From Daphnia pulex (taxonomy: Eukaryota > Arthropoda > Branchiopoda > Diplostraca > Daphniidae), in contig NC_060026.1 of the NCBI RefSeq assembly GCF_021134715.1, forward strand, positions 15,677,001 through 15,741,000: a DNA stretch of 64,000 bases, read 5' to 3'. The notes below the pieces were generated by a model. The model was not told the origin of the DNA. It worked only from the letters and a program-made list of their open reading frames with translations, and made no database searches. Positions within the stretch are counted from its first letter, which is position 1; each line of letters starts with the position of its first letter. Made by a program: the position numbers and the translations under genes. Positions 1 to 14,370 of this stretch are shown piece after piece.

Positions 1-1402
1 CAATGTTCCTGCGGCTGAGTGTGTAGCAGCAATGGCGGCGTAATGGCTGCCGACAGAAGCCAATCCGCCAGCAGCCAGTATTGCCGGTGGTGTAGTTATG
101 GAGAAGGCGTCACCACCGTTCGTCACTGAACATACCGAAAGACACAACTGGTTGGCTTTCTATAAATTAGCACAAAGCATAAACAAATTTATTACATTTT
201 GTCTGAATATTTCAAAAATTATGAATACCTTATGTGACACTAGTTCCGCCCGGAAGCAAATATTGTAGTTTTGGTTGTTGAGTTGACGAGTTGTTGTGCT
301 GGCGACATCCTGCCAATTGAAAGAGCTGACTTTTCCAGTATGAGACGTAAAGTACTGGAGACAATCCTTGGGAGCTGTTAGATATTAACATACAAAATTG
401 AAACTGTTGCGAATCTAATTACTTGATTGTTCAAAGTGATACCTAAATAAGAAGCCTCGCAGGGAAGCAAAGCGATTTTTATGTTCCACGAACGCTCGCA
501 TGTTTCCGTTCCAAAATCGAACAAAAGTTGGATGTCGGTAGGAGCATCAGCAGACGACGAGACATCAAGGTACACTACAGAACATTTTTAAGACAACAAA
601 AATTTCAAAAGTTGTGTAAGAGTTTCTTACTGTGCTGTCCACTGTTGTCTCCACAAATTGTTGGTGCCGCGGTTGCAGATCCGAAAACGTCAAATGTGTC
701 CATACAAGTTCCGTCAGTTGGCTGTGCAGTTGTGAATGACACAAAGTTCAAACTGAAAAACAAATGGAAATTAACTTATTAATCTTTTCTTACATAACAT
801 GCGGGTTTTAACTCACCGGACTTGACAAATGGGTTTCTTCTGTTTACTATCCAAACTGACAGTCAGTGCACAAGTGGAGGAACGGCCGACACCAGTGGAC
901 GGAGATTGCCAATAAGTGTTGTTGAGACTAACCGTTCGCTCACAAGTATTGATCACATCTGTTCAGATAAATTAAAAGCAATGTTAATCATCATTTAATT
1001 TAAAAGTCGACGTCGTTAATACAGAGAAATGTGGGATGAACTTACTGACGCAACAAACTTTCCCGTTGTGACAGGAACCGCCAGATCGGCCACCAGACAA
1101 GACACAAGCGATTTTTTGAGTGCAGATTCCAGTTTGGCCGCTGGATGTAGTACAGGCGACGAAGGGGTTCCGCTGTTTGTAGAAATGTTTCTCTGTATTT
1201 TCCAATAGAATTTAAAATTGTTATTGCAAGAAAACCAAAATATATTTTAAGGAATACTAAGATAGTAATGCAAGAAGGGGCCGTGATGATAAGGAATTTC
1301 CGGATGGCTCAAATCAGCCACTGGATACAACACGAAATCATCTTCTTGTCCGATGATAGAGGCGACAATAAAGCAGCTGCACAGCAATAACGAAGCAATC
1401 AT
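1..1402 (-). CDS. CUB-domain secreted protein, copy 1 (3' end beyond window)
   Basis: Spliced minus-strand gene with exons 1402-1258, 1192-1046, 958-817, 752-631, 574-443, 374-228 and 159 to beyond position 1. The first exon encodes a signal peptide (MIASLLLCSCFIVASIIG). Exon 2 carries the small cysteine module seen before CUB domains in this arthropod family (CTTSSGQTGIC, GGRSGGSCHNGKVCC). Later exons give a CUB-like region (INTCE, DTFDVFG, ICGDNSGQH, YLDVSSS, WNIKIALLPC). It is collinear, exon for exon, with the complete relative at 12.06-14.27 kb. Extracellular role is likely; ligand unknown. The final exon is cut by the window edge. Start chosen as the ATG opening the signal peptide, 38 nt below a TATA box. 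Confidence 0.82.
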
Positions 1403-1439
1403 TTTGTAGACTGTTTCTTGTTTTGCATCAAACAGAATC

Positions 1440-1449
1440 CTTTTATATA
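1440..1449 (-). promoter_or_regulatory. TATA box of CUB copy 1
   Basis: The minus strand reads TATATAAAAG about 38 nt upstream of the start codon at 1402, which would give a very short 5' leader. The position and perfect match support a core promoter. Confidence 0.6.
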
Positions 1450-2362
1450 CCCAAGCACATAGGCGTGGTCTATCTCGCCCCATTTTCAAGATGTACCGCA
1501 CCAACAGTACCGGTAACATTTATCAATTGCGCAAAATTGATCGCATTACACAGCATTGCTATTAAAAGGCGACTGAGTTATGGCATTCTCCGCTCCTCTT
1601 CCTGGTCTCTTCCTTTGTCTTCTGATCGAATCTGAAAAAGAAAAAAAATCTAATTCGGGAAGTCTATTTTCGGCCGTTATCTTTCACACGGCGGCGTTGT
1701 TAGTTTGCCATCAGAGTTGCTCAATACACGAAACAAGACAGTCGATTTTCTATCAAGTAAGTATACAGAGACTGTGTCTCTCACGGCAAAAGCCATCCAA
1801 ATGTCCTGTGACCACATAAATTTCGATGGCGGAGAGAATGGCGAAACACGCACGATCTATTTGGCTTTCATCGCTTCAGTTTCTATCAATTTTAAGATCA
1901 TTTGTGCAAAGAGTTCTTTGAACGGAGTTGGTCCGTCTATTTTGGGAACCAAGACAGATTCTTGTTTGATGCGAAAATTGAATTCCTCATCATCAAACAA
2001 GAATAGCAGTCTTTGTAAAATAACTATTGCGCAACAATTTACTGTGTGTCAGAAAGTAGGGAATAAAAGAATTTTTGCATCGAGGTTAACACCCACACAC
2101 TTAGCTAATGGCAATATTTTTCAAACTTCAACGAATGCGACAATTTAGATTTATTAAATTTGCATTAAATCGACTTACATTTCTCTCCGACCAGCAATCG
2201 CCTTATTTTTTTCAGATTCAGGAATTCGGTTTTAGTACCTTTTTGTTAATTCAGTTGGTAATTTAGTGTTCTCTCTTCTTGAAAAAATTCACTAAGTGTG
2301 TGTTATTAATATTAATTGAATCGCACGTATTGTTCAGCCAAGACGGCACGAAAAATTCAGTG
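1450..2362. other. Intergenic, no gene recognised
   Basis: Between CUB copy 1 and the first metalloproteinase gene. An open frame on the plus strand (1705-2148, 147 codons) has no recognisable motif, signal or splice context, and I do not call it a gene. Confidence 0.5.
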
Positions 2363-4641
2363 TTACTCAAGAATTTCCTCTTGTAACATCCATCCGGTAA
2401 AATGAGTCCAATGGTCATCTCGTCCCGAACTTGCGTCGTCAAATAGAGACACTTCTGGTGTCGATTTCACATCAATCTGCAACCAAATGTCGTCATTCGT
2501 CTCTAATTTTAGCGTCGACTGGAGACTCAGCGGACACTTCTGATTGTCGACGGTGTTGGACTCTTCTGCTAGGGCCCTTCCGACACGATCACCGTTCTTG
2601 TAAAGTCCTATCCCTAACTGCATCTTTTTGGACTCTGGGAAAGCGGCCAATCCCGTGAAGGAGAAGAAATAAGTGCCAGATTTCGGTGCCATGAATATTC
2701 CTGTTTGTATATCCATGGCATTTCCAATGTTGACTCGAGCAAAATCGAACGGAATTGCATCTTTAAATGCGTAAAACGGACTGTTCCGTTGCACGTAGAA
2801 ATAGACGGGCGCTGATTTTACCTCGATGTGACCGATCCATTTTTGGAAATCTATTTTTATTTTTAATGAAAGCTGCGATTAATAAAATTAGTATCAGGCA
2901 AGATTTTTTTTCACATTTACCGTTGTTGCTGTTCGGATTAAAGTCACAAAAGACGGAATCGATTGTGGCCTTTGTTCCCTTCACTAAAAATATTCCGTTA
3001 ATTTTCTGACCCATTAATTCCAAGTCTTCGCAGGAAGTTGGCATTTTACCGTCGTTGTTCTTTATGTCTCTCGTTCTCGCTGTTCAATCGAAAACGGTTT
3101 ACAATCACATTTTGTAAATGATTTTGAATTATCTCACCGTTTAAAGTTGTTTTCAAATTCTCGATGGTATCCTTCGCTTCCGCCAACTCTGTTTTCGTTA
3201 CTGCATGCAAATGATAAAAGATCATATTAAAACATTTCCGTTATTTTAAGCGAGGAATTTCTCTTTGGTCTAATTACCTTTAAATTCATTTTTCATTTTC
3301 TCTATAACTGATGAGATTTGTTTGAATTTTTCTTTTAGCCATTTATCGCAGTTTTTCGCGCCATAAAGTTCCTTTTTACAGAAAATGAAAAATTAGCGGA
3401 ATTAGCTAGAACAGAGTGTCCTTGATTCACCAGTTTGGTACAAAACGAAAATGAGTAAACCTGGATTTTGTGGATGTCGTCAGTTTCCAATTTGAAATCA
3501 GGGCGGTAATCGTATAATGAATACATCACAGCCATTTTGGATTCAGAATGCTCCAGACCAAGGGCGTGGCCAAATTCGTGAGTAGCCACCTGGAACAGAT
3601 TCGTACCTGTGCGTTTTTAACAATACAAGATGTCTCATATTACACAAGTTAAGGCATTTTAAATACAATTAAGGGAATGTTATTGAAAAAATTTGATACC
3701 GCTGCTATTGGTGGTCCATGTTTCGGCTTCATCGAAATACGTGTCACCTGATTTGGGAAAGAAAGCGTAACCCAAAATGCCACCCGGGCCCTCAAAGGGT
3801 GGATCATCTTTACTGTCGGAATGACCGCCATACTGAAAACTGTGAGTAATTAAGTTCTATTTAATATTGAAACAATAATAGCAGATGTAACTGTAATATA
3901 CGTTACGTTCTTACTCCATTACCGGATTTCGATGTCAACGTTTCCTGTCTCAACAAAAGTGAAGGTCAATGGAGTTACTTCTTCCCATAGCTGAAATGCT
4001 TTGGCGATTTCTCGATCTACAACGGATTTTTCCAAATCCGGCGTGTATTTGCTAATACTATAAGTTAATTCATCTTTAGTCCAACGGTTTCCTATTAACA
4101 TATGTAATAGATTACCTCAAATAACTCACAAACGTGCACAACGAAATATTATTTACCTTTAATATCAATGTTGCGCTTCCGCCGAGTGAACGAACCTTCC
4201 AGAATGATCCGATCCGGAAGATCGCACCGAGGTTTCGTCATCCGCGTTAATATTTCTTTGTGCATAATACCTGAAAACATTTTTGAAATGAAGTTAATGA
4301 CACAAATTCAAAGACAATCGAATTTAATTGCAATATTGGAATTGATATCTAAATGAGCTAACCTGTTGGATCCAATCCTGCAAAGGATTTGAAATCGCTG
4401 ACGGCATTTCTTCGGATAGTATCCCCTGAAGTGAACGAATTAGAAGAGTTTTTTTGTTTCGGATGTATGTAACCGAAACTCGCTTGATAATTCTAAACAA
4501 GATACAATTAAAGGGAAAAATTGATTTGGTCGTCATGACGACAGATTATTCACTCGCGCCGTTTACCTTGGCTTCGGGAGAGACCAGCGAAGCGTCAAGT
4601 TGGTTTACCACAACATTGAACAGAATTAAACTAAAAAACAT
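2363..4641 (-). CDS. Matrix metalloproteinase-C1q fusion, copy A
   Basis: Ten exons (4641-4567, 4492-4363, 4270-4157, 4091-3923, 3839-3700, 3606-3461, 3371-3278, 3200-3138, 3079-2921, 2850-2363) sum to 1578 nt, 525 residues. In order: signal peptide [15 protein letters not shown] prodomain ([13 protein letters not shown]); cysteine switch [11 protein letters not shown] processing site; zinc metalloproteinase domain with structural-zinc segment [15 protein letters not shown] and [12 protein letters not shown], Met-turn VMY; coiled-coil linker; PTSCEDL...VFCDF cysteine segment; C1q domain ([32 protein letters not shown]). An extracellular endopeptidase is expected, and C1q domains usually trimerise. 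No hemopexin domain. The switch has Asp where the family has Gly (PRCGxPD), which may weaken latency. Confidence 0.9.
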
Positions 4642-5151
4642 TCGAGAAACAAATTACAATTTAGACGTCTGGTGATGCTGACTAGTCTGTAAGAGTCGAA
4701 GAATAGGACTGGAGGAAAATTTCTTACCAGTGGCCCAGTGGCTCTGCTTATTTGGAATTAGAAAGCGAACGACGACTCTGTTTTACAACCACACTTGAGG
4801 TATTTCCATAAGCCTTGACGCTCCCGCCGGGTATATTCAGTTGATGAGTGGCCACATTTCAGTTAGCAAAGAAAAGGAAGAAAACCTCAAAAAAGTTTTG
4901 AACTTTTTTTTAAGTTAAAGCCAGCGTGACTAAAAAAATAAAAATAAAATGTGTTTAAACAAACAAGGTCATTTGCGTGCGATGAAGACATTTACGTTAC
5001 AGTTCCATTTTCTAAACAGCTTTATAGAGACCAGGATCAAGTGGATTCATCGTCAATTATAGTTCTTTTTCTTTTAAAAAAATCCAGTGAAACAGTATTA
5101 TTAATATTAATCACATCGCACACATTGTTCAGCCAACATAGCACAAAACAT
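4642..5151. other. Spacer and decayed promoter of copy A
   Basis: Holds the presumed promoter of metalloproteinase copy A. The stretch at 4766-4800 aligns with the TATA regions of copies B and C, but the TATA core reads TGTAAAA on the minus strand. The rest is AT-rich and belongs to the duplicated unit. No gene seen. Confidence 0.5.
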
Positions 5152-7458
<2,307 letters not shown>

Positions 7459-7580
7459 TTGAAATGTAAAAATGATTTAGACGTCTGCTGATGCGGACAG
7501 GTACAGTGGAGTCTAAGAAACGGACTGAAGGATATTTCTTACCAGTGGCCCTGCATACTTGGCAAAGCGAACGACCTCTC

Positions 7581-7587
7581 ATTTATA
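7581..7587 (-). promoter_or_regulatory. TATA box of metalloproteinase copy B
   Basis: TATAAAT on the minus strand, about 125 nt above the start at 7458. The flanks (GGTTATAAATGAGAGG) are conserved with copy C at the same offset. Confidence 0.55.
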
Positions 7588-8096
7588 ACCGCACATTGGT
7601 AATTTCCATAAGCCTTCCCGTACCCGCAAGTTATGTTCAGTTGCCGAGTTGCTACTTGCCAGATAGCAACGAAAAAGGAAGAAACCTGACAAAAGTCGTT
7701 TTTTACTTGGAAAAGCATTTGTCATTCTCAAGGACGTTTTGTCGAGATCAAGCCAGCGTGACTTTGTAAAGAAGAAGGTGATAAAAGCAAAAAAAGGCCA
7801 TTTGCGGTGTGACATAGTGATTAATTCAACACAGTAGGTTTTACATGCAAACGAAGGCTAACGGAAGCCTTCAGATAGTAAAGTCAAGACAAGCACGGTG
7901 TTTATAATTGAATATTTACAATTAGCCAACAGTTGGTATCAAGTAAATATTCTTCAGCTTGGATTCCCCTACGTATTTTGACTTTGTACATGGGCATCAG
8001 AACGAATGGATTCTAGCTGTTTTAAAACAATCCAGGGGAAAAGAGTGCTATTAATCTTTATAGCACATATTCTAGAGCCAAGAGAGCACGGAACAT
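7588..8096. other. Spacer between copies B and C
   Basis: Upstream flank of copy B and downstream flank of copy C. It includes a block near 7795-7830 (TTTGCGGTGTGACATAG) also found near 10505-10525, which marks the duplicated unit. No gene seen. Confidence 0.5.
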
Positions 8097-10147
8097 TTAG
8101 AGTGACTCAAGAATTTCCTCTTGTAACATCCATCCGGTAAAATGAGTCCAATGGTCATCTCGTCCTGGACCTGCGTCGTCAAATAGAGACACCTCCGATG
8201 ACGATTGGACATCAATCTGCAACCAAAGGTTGTCATGCTTCTCTAATTTCAGCGCAGACTGGAGACTCAGCGGACACTTTTGTTTGTCGACCGTGTTGGA
8301 CTCTTCCGTTAGGGCACTTCCGACACGCTTGCCTCTTAAATAAAGTCCTATCCCTAACTGCACCTTATTTGGAGATTTCGTCTCTGGGAAACTGGCCAAT
8401 CCCGTGAAGGAGAAGAAGTAAATGCCCGATCTCGGTGCCAAGAATATTCCCAACGACAAATCCATGGCATTTCCATTGTTGACTCGAGCGACATCGAACG
8501 GAATCGCAACATTAGCTACGTTGAACGCACTGTTCCTTTGCACGTAAAAATAGAAGGCCGTTGATTTGACCTTGGTGTGACCTTGGAAATCGTTGTAATT
8601 GATTAAATTAGTAGCTGGCACATTTTGTAAATGCTTTCGAATAATCTCACCGTTTGTTTCCAATTCCGCGATGGTATTCTTTGCATCGTTCAATTCCTTT
8701 TTCGTTTCTGCATTCAAATGATCATATTAAAACCTTTCCGTTATTGTATGCAAGGAATTTCTCTTTGGTCAAATTACCTTTCAATTCATTTTTCAAATTC
8801 TTCACGTCATCTGCAATTTCGCTGAGTTTATATTTTAGCCATTTATTGTTGATGCCATAGAGTTGCTTTGAACAGAAAAAATGTAAATCAGCGGCATTAG
8901 CCAGAACAGAGCTTCATTGATTCATTAGTAAATGAATAAACCTGGATTCTGTTGATGTCATTGGGTTCCAATTTGAAATCAGGGCGGTATTCGAATGTTG
9001 GGAACATCACATCCGTTTTGGATTCAAAATGGGCCAGACCAAGGGCGTGGCCAAATTCGTGAGTAGCCAACTGGAACAGATTCGTACCTGTGCGTATTTA
9101 ACAATATAAGAAATCTCATATTACACAAGCTAAGGCACTTTAAATAGATTAAGGGGAATGTTGTTGACAAAAATTTGTTACCATCACTGCTAATGGTCCA
9201 TGTTTCGGCTTCGTCGAAATGTACGTCACCACCCGATTGGGGAAAGAACGCGTGAGCCAAAACTTCACCCGGCCCTTTAAACGGAGTATCATCTTTACTG
9301 TCGGAATGACTTCCGGACTCAAAACTGTAAAAGTTCAATTTAATATTGAAACAATAATAGCAGATGCAATTGCAATATACTTTACGTTAGTGTTTATTAC
9401 CTAATATCGATGTCAACGTTTCCCGTCTCAACAAAAGTGAAGGTCAATGGAATTACTTCTTCCCATAGCCGAAATGCTTTGGCGATTTCTCGATCCACGA
9501 CGGATTTGTCAAGATCCGGCGTGTGTTTGCGAATACCGTAAGTTAATTCACCTTTAGTCCAACGGTCTTATAAATTAAAAGGAAACATGAGTCACCTAAA
9601 ATAACTCAAAAACGAGCACAAAGAAATCTAAAGATATAACAAACAAACAAAAATACCTTTAACATCAATTCTGCGCTTCCGGCGAGTAGAAGAACCTTTC
9701 GTTATATCACGATCCGGAAGACCGCAACGCGGTTTCCTCATCCACGTCAATGTTTCCTCGTTCACAATACCTGAAAATAATTTTAAAAGAAGTTAATAAC
9801 ACAATTTCAAGACAAGACCTTGTAAGTTGTATTATAGGATGCTGTTATGTAAATGATCTAACCTGTTGGATCCAAGCCGAAAAAGGACTGGAATTCACTT
9901 ACGGCATTTCGCACAGTACCAGCGGAAACAGACGAGGTGGATGAATTCTTTAATTCCGCATCCAGGTAGCCGAAACTCGCTAGATAATACTAGACAAAAA
10001 AATTTAAAAAAAAATTTAGTCGACATGGCGACAATTTATTGACACACCGATTACCTGGGCTTCGGATTCGGGAGATTTGTCAAGAGGGACAGGAAAAGAG
10101 CCACTTTGGTTTACCATAAAACCCAACAGCACTAAATTGAAAAACAT
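8097..10147 (-). CDS. Matrix metalloproteinase-C1q fusion, copy C (variant linker)
   Basis: Exons 10147-10055, 9989-9863, 9770-9657, 9566-9401, 9324-9182, 9087-8942, 8865-8778 and 8707-8097 sum to 1488 nt, 495 residues. Signal peptide [16 protein letters not shown], prodomain ([16 protein letters not shown]), switch [11 protein letters not shown] site, catalytic domain with [12 protein letters not shown] and VMF Met-turn, coiled coil, C1q domain. The exon encoding the PTSCEDL segment in copies A and B is gone. The reading frame runs from the coiled-coil exon through former intron sequence into C1q. Alternatively a 69-nt intron (8650-8582, GT...AAG) is removed, giving 472 residues; frame is kept either way. 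The usual Ser after the third zinc His is Phe here. Confidence 0.85.
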
Positions 10148-10269
10148 TTGAAATGTAAATTTGATTTAGACGTCTATTGATGCGGGCAAGTCCGGTAGAG
10201 TCTAGGAAACGAACTGAAGGATATTTCTTACCAGTGGCCCTGCAAACTTGGCAAAGTGAATGACCTCTG

Positions 10270-10276
10270 ATTTATA
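10270..10276 (-). promoter_or_regulatory. TATA box of metalloproteinase copy C
   Basis: TATAAAT on the minus strand about 125 nt upstream of the start at 10147, in the same sequence context as the copy B box. Confidence 0.55.
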
Positions 10277-10529
10277 ACCGCACAGTGGGAATTTCCATAA
10301 GCCTTCCCGTTCCCGCCAGTTATTTTCAGTTGCCATTTGCTAGATGGCAACGAAAAAGAAAAAAAAAACCTAACAAAAGTCGTTTTTTTACTTGGAAAAC
10401 CATTTGTCATTCTCAAGGACAATAATTTGCATTACTTTTCGTTTTGTCGACTTCGAGCCAGCGCGACTTAATAAATAAGAAGTTGATAGATTGCAAACAA
10501 GGCTATTTGCGGTGCGACATAGACATCCT

Positions 10530-10720
10530 TCCATTTATGGCCGGCTTATTGTTAGTAGTATTAGTCACCAGGTGCATGTGGATGCCTCATCAATTGGTCT
10601 GGATCGTTGGTCTTGACGGTGTACTCTATAAAACAAGTTTTGGTAGCAAGCAACTTGTTTCCATTTAATAAATAAACGTGTCTTTTAAAAGTAACCGCAG
10701 GCAAAACATAAAGTCTAAAG
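10530..10720. repeat. Direct duplicate of 11808-11985
   Basis: Both stretches share TTTATGGCCGGCT, ACAAGTTTTGGT, GCAACTTGTTTCCATTT and GATAAATAAA-like runs in the same order. Each copy lies just below a CUB 3' end (a relic here, the live gene at 12 kb), so the repeat is part of one duplicated segment. Confidence 0.65.
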
Positions 10721-10796
10721 AAGATTGAATTCACGAGCAAAAGGGAAATGACCCAATATTACTAGGTCAATGTCAGCCACAACACTTTCTAACATT

Positions 10797-11042
10797 AGCT
10801 TGTTTCACTTACAGACTTGGGACGCTGTGGGGTGTGGGCTGAACATCCGGGATTCCGGGTGCAGGGTCGTTCAACTGGGCGGAATTTTGGGAACTCCCAA
10901 TAAGGCGGCTGGATTCAGGGCGTGATTAAAGTATCGGTCGGCCTCGACATTGCCTCGACATTATTGGTGGAATCTCTGCCACCGGCGAAAAGAAGGAAAT
11001 CAAAGAAGCAACGACCGTTAGACCTTGTTGCGTGTCTCTAGT
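10797..11042 (-). pseudogene. Relic of the CUB gene penultimate exon
   Basis: Decayed copy of 12248-12470 (penultimate exon of CUB copy 2), recognisable by GGTGCAGGGTCGTTCAA, GGCGGCTGGATTCA, GGTCGGCCTCGACATTG and GGAATCTCTGCCACCGGCG. It has small insertions and a duplicated CTCGACATTG, so it cannot keep the frame. With the repeat at 10.53-10.72 kb it marks a direct duplication of the CUB copy 2 3' end. Confidence 0.8.
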
Positions 11043-12062
11043 AGGGCTGGTGCTCACAGCGGGAATGGACACTGTTCTTCATATGAAGATACAAGTTCAA
11101 CAGCCACGCTTTACTTGTTTGGCCTCGTCTTGTTGTGACAGCACATGAGTGATCAGAGAAACACATACAGATTAAGAAACACATCCAAGAAAAAGTAATT
11201 TTAGCTTTCGTTCCATATTCAGCATGAAGAGATTGAAAAACCAGTGCAGGAAGATATTCCATACCTGATATCTTGTAAGATGAAATGTTTTGACTATTCT
11301 TTGACTTGACTCGTTTGTTCCAACCACGTGCAAGTGGATGGGGAACACTCGTTATATCTCTTTGGTCACATGCTTACTACAATTTAACAGTTCAATGAGT
11401 AACATTTTAAGTTCACAGAACACCATTGATGAGCTAACTTTCGTGACTAGCCTACAGAATACGATCATACGAACAACGTCGAACATGCAATGATGGAATT
11501 TCGGATCCTGTTTGATTTGATTTCACAGACAGCTACGTGCTACAAAGACCAAGAACAAAGTGACTAGCGCCTAGCGGACAACTTATTGACAAGTTATAAG
11601 TTGCGAAACAGTGTTGCCAATTTATTGTTATTTAATTCTTTATTGTCAATTTCATTTTATAACAGTATTAATTGACAAAGAATGGATCAATGGATGCAGT
11701 ATCATTAAATAAATATAAGTTCATTGAAAAAGCAGAGTTATTATAGACATCTATAGCTCTGGGAAAAGTGTCATAAAATTTCACTGCACGCGACATAGAA
11801 ATCATTCCGTTTATGGCCGGCTAAGTTTTTAAAAAAATCCCATTAGATAATTCAGGGGCAAGTTAATGCAAATTATTAATCATATTCTCGATCGTGAAGT
11901 CACGGTGAACCCCATGAAAACAAGTTTTGGTCACGAACGGCCACTAAGCAACTTGTTTCCATTTGATAAATAAATAATCGCAGTTCGTAAAACAAAAAAG
12001 GAATTCCACAACCAAAATGAAAATAATTTACACTGGGAGTTGCACTATTCATTTGCCCAAAA
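11043..12062. other. Intergenic, second repeat copy
   Basis: AT-rich. 11808-11985 is the partner of the repeat at 10530-10720. Nothing else coding is supported. Confidence 0.5.
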
Positions 12063-14271
12063 TTATTTCTCTTGAAAGTCTAAACAGAATCCCGTATTGG
12101 CTGTATCAGCTGATGCCCCGATAACATTCGACGCCGCAACTGCGGTCACTGCCCCTTCAGTCCCGTCCGTTCGGTAGATGAGTCGGAATGGCACGATCGC
12201 AGCTGTATAAACAGACACAATTCAATATTAATAGGACATTGCAAATCAGCTTATTTCACTTACAACAAACTTGAACACTTTGAGCTGAACCTCCAGGTGC
12301 AGGGTCGTTCAAAGGCGGAATTTTAGGTCCTCCTATGGCGGCTGGATTGAGGGCGTTGCCACAGTAACGGTCGGCCTCGACATTGGTGGAATCTCTGCCA
12401 CCGGCGATGAGCAGGAAATCGTAGAGGCAAACGGCTGTGGTACCTTGTTGGGTGTCTCTGTAAGTTGTACCCACGGCCGAAAGAGTTGCCGCAAAGTTGA
12501 TTAAAGTTGCGCTGTTGAGGGCGACGTCAGTGCCACCAGGCTGTACCGTCGTTATGGAAAAGGCGTCGCCACCATTCGCCACCGAACAAACGGACAGACA
12601 CATTTGAGTTGCTTTCTGTCAAATCGAAAAATATCGTATTTAAATTGGCAATATCGAATAATAGAAATTGTGATATCACATACCGTTGGATGCGCTTTAA
12701 TTAATTCGGTCCTGAAACAGATCCTGTAATTTTGATTATTGAGTTGGCGCGTTGCTGTGCTGGCGACGTCCTGCCAGTTGAACGAACTGACTCTGCCGGA
12801 AGAAGAAGTGAAATACTGGAGACAATCTCTGGGAGCTAATTGCGGATCAAAATATTAAATTTGAATTAGCGCGCCATTTTCAAAAGAGATTAAAAATGTT
12901 ATAGTACCCAAGTAATTAGCACCGCACGGGAGCATAGCAATTTTGATGTTCCACGAACGCGGAAGGTACGGATAAGTGCCGATGCCAGCAGCGAAATTGA
13001 ATTTGAGATTCAGATCGGTAGAGCTGATGGCCGACGATTGGACATCAAGGTACACTAAGTTGAATTCAATTTGTAATCAAGTTCCATCGGTTTGAATAGA
13101 TTTAATTCTTACTGTGCTGGCCGCTGTTATCTCCACAAATAACTGGGGCCACGTTAGACGACCCGCCAACTTCAAAAGTGTCGACGCAATTGCCAGCTGT
13201 CGGTTGCGCGGTCGTGAATGTTACGAAATCCAACCTATACAAGTGACAGAATCAAATAAAACTTATTGATTTTCAAATTAAATTCATTTATTTTGATATT
13301 ACCGAACTTGGCAAATGGGTTTGATTTGTTCTCTACGTTTGTTGTCCAATGTGACAGTCAGTGAACAGGTGGAAGGGGCGCTGATTGTCGTCGCAGGTGA
13401 TTGCCAATAAGTATTGTTCAACGTGATGGCACCGTTGCAAGTATTGATCGCATCTGTTATTATTTATACATCATAACGTGAAAATATTTTGATTATTTCA
13501 GAAAATTAAAAATTTGCATGACTTACTGACGCAACAGGTTAAGCCCAGGAGGCAGGTCCCGCTCGACCGGCCGCCAAATAAGGAGCAGACGGCCCGTGAA
13601 GCGCAAATTCCGGCGTCGCCGTTGCGTGACGTGCAAGAATCGAAAGAAGCGACTTGATAATTGACGTTGGGATTCACGGAAATGGGACCCAAGTTGAGGA
13701 CGTTTTTAATTTTCTGGCCCCAAGGATTGTAGGTGCTCAATCCGCTGTTGAACTCCACCGGCCTGTTGCTCAAATAATTCTCGGCCAGACCAATGGCGAA
13801 ACGACTTTCTTCTTTGTCGTCCGTTTTCTCACCTTCGTCATCTTCTCGGCCTATTTTTTAAAATAAAAGTCTTAATCTTATATCTAACTAAAAATTGAAT
13901 AGTAGCCAATATACTCACTGCTGGCAAAATTATTTTTATTCGGGTTGGTTCTCGATTGCGGAATGGCTGGCGTCCGTCCTTCGTATGTTGGACTGGCATA
14001 AACTGGAATGGGAACCAAACAATTTATATAGTTAATGGAGAAACCAAATACTTAAGGAATTCTATTTACCTGCTGGAACGTAACGAAGATTCGGTCGATA
14101 GAAAAGAGAATTCCACAAATTCGGAGTGTATCCGTAAGCGTAAGCGAAATAATTTTCGGTTTGTTGTCTGGCGGCTGCGAATTTTAATTCTTCGTGATTT
14201 CTTCCTTCACAGGCTCGGCTGACCTGCAGCATTAAAACAGTCAAAAGGAACAGACAATAAAATTTCAACAT
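12063..14271 (-). CDS. CUB-domain secreted protein, copy 2 (complete)
   Basis: Nine exons (14271-14070, 14002-13919, 13850-13527, 13453-13303, 13234-13113, 13054-12908, 12835-12684, 12615-12264, 12202-12063) sum to 1674 nt, 557 residues. Signal peptide MLKFYCLFLLTVLMLQVSRA, then an acidic/basic stretch (EDDEGEKTDDKEE) and a cysteine module (CTSRNGDAGICASRAVC, GGRSSGTCLLGLTCC). The CUB-type core follows with INTCNGAI, CVDTFEVGG, ICGDNSGQH, YLDVQSS and SWNIKIAMLPC, then a second half with DCLQYF and NYRICFRTEL. The C-terminus ends GFCLDFQEK. Typical of secreted arthropod CUB proteins of unknown function. It is the reference for copy 1, copy 3 and the two relics. Confidence 0.88.
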
Positions 14272-14362
14272 TTTCCTGTTTTTTTTGAGCGGATCGATTC
14301 GATAGTTTTAAACTGGTGGAAGACCGGACAACAACTGTCAATTCTCCTCGGTTCGTTCGGAC

Positions 14363-14370
14363 CTTTTATA
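14363..14370 (-). promoter_or_regulatory. TATA box of CUB copy 2
   Basis: TATAAAAG on the minus strand, about 92 nt upstream of the start at 14271, the only strong core-promoter match there. Confidence 0.6.

Noticed and set aside
1705-2148. 147-codon open frame on the plus strand
   Set aside because: No motif, signal peptide, plausible promoter or splice partner, and low-information composition; probably chance.
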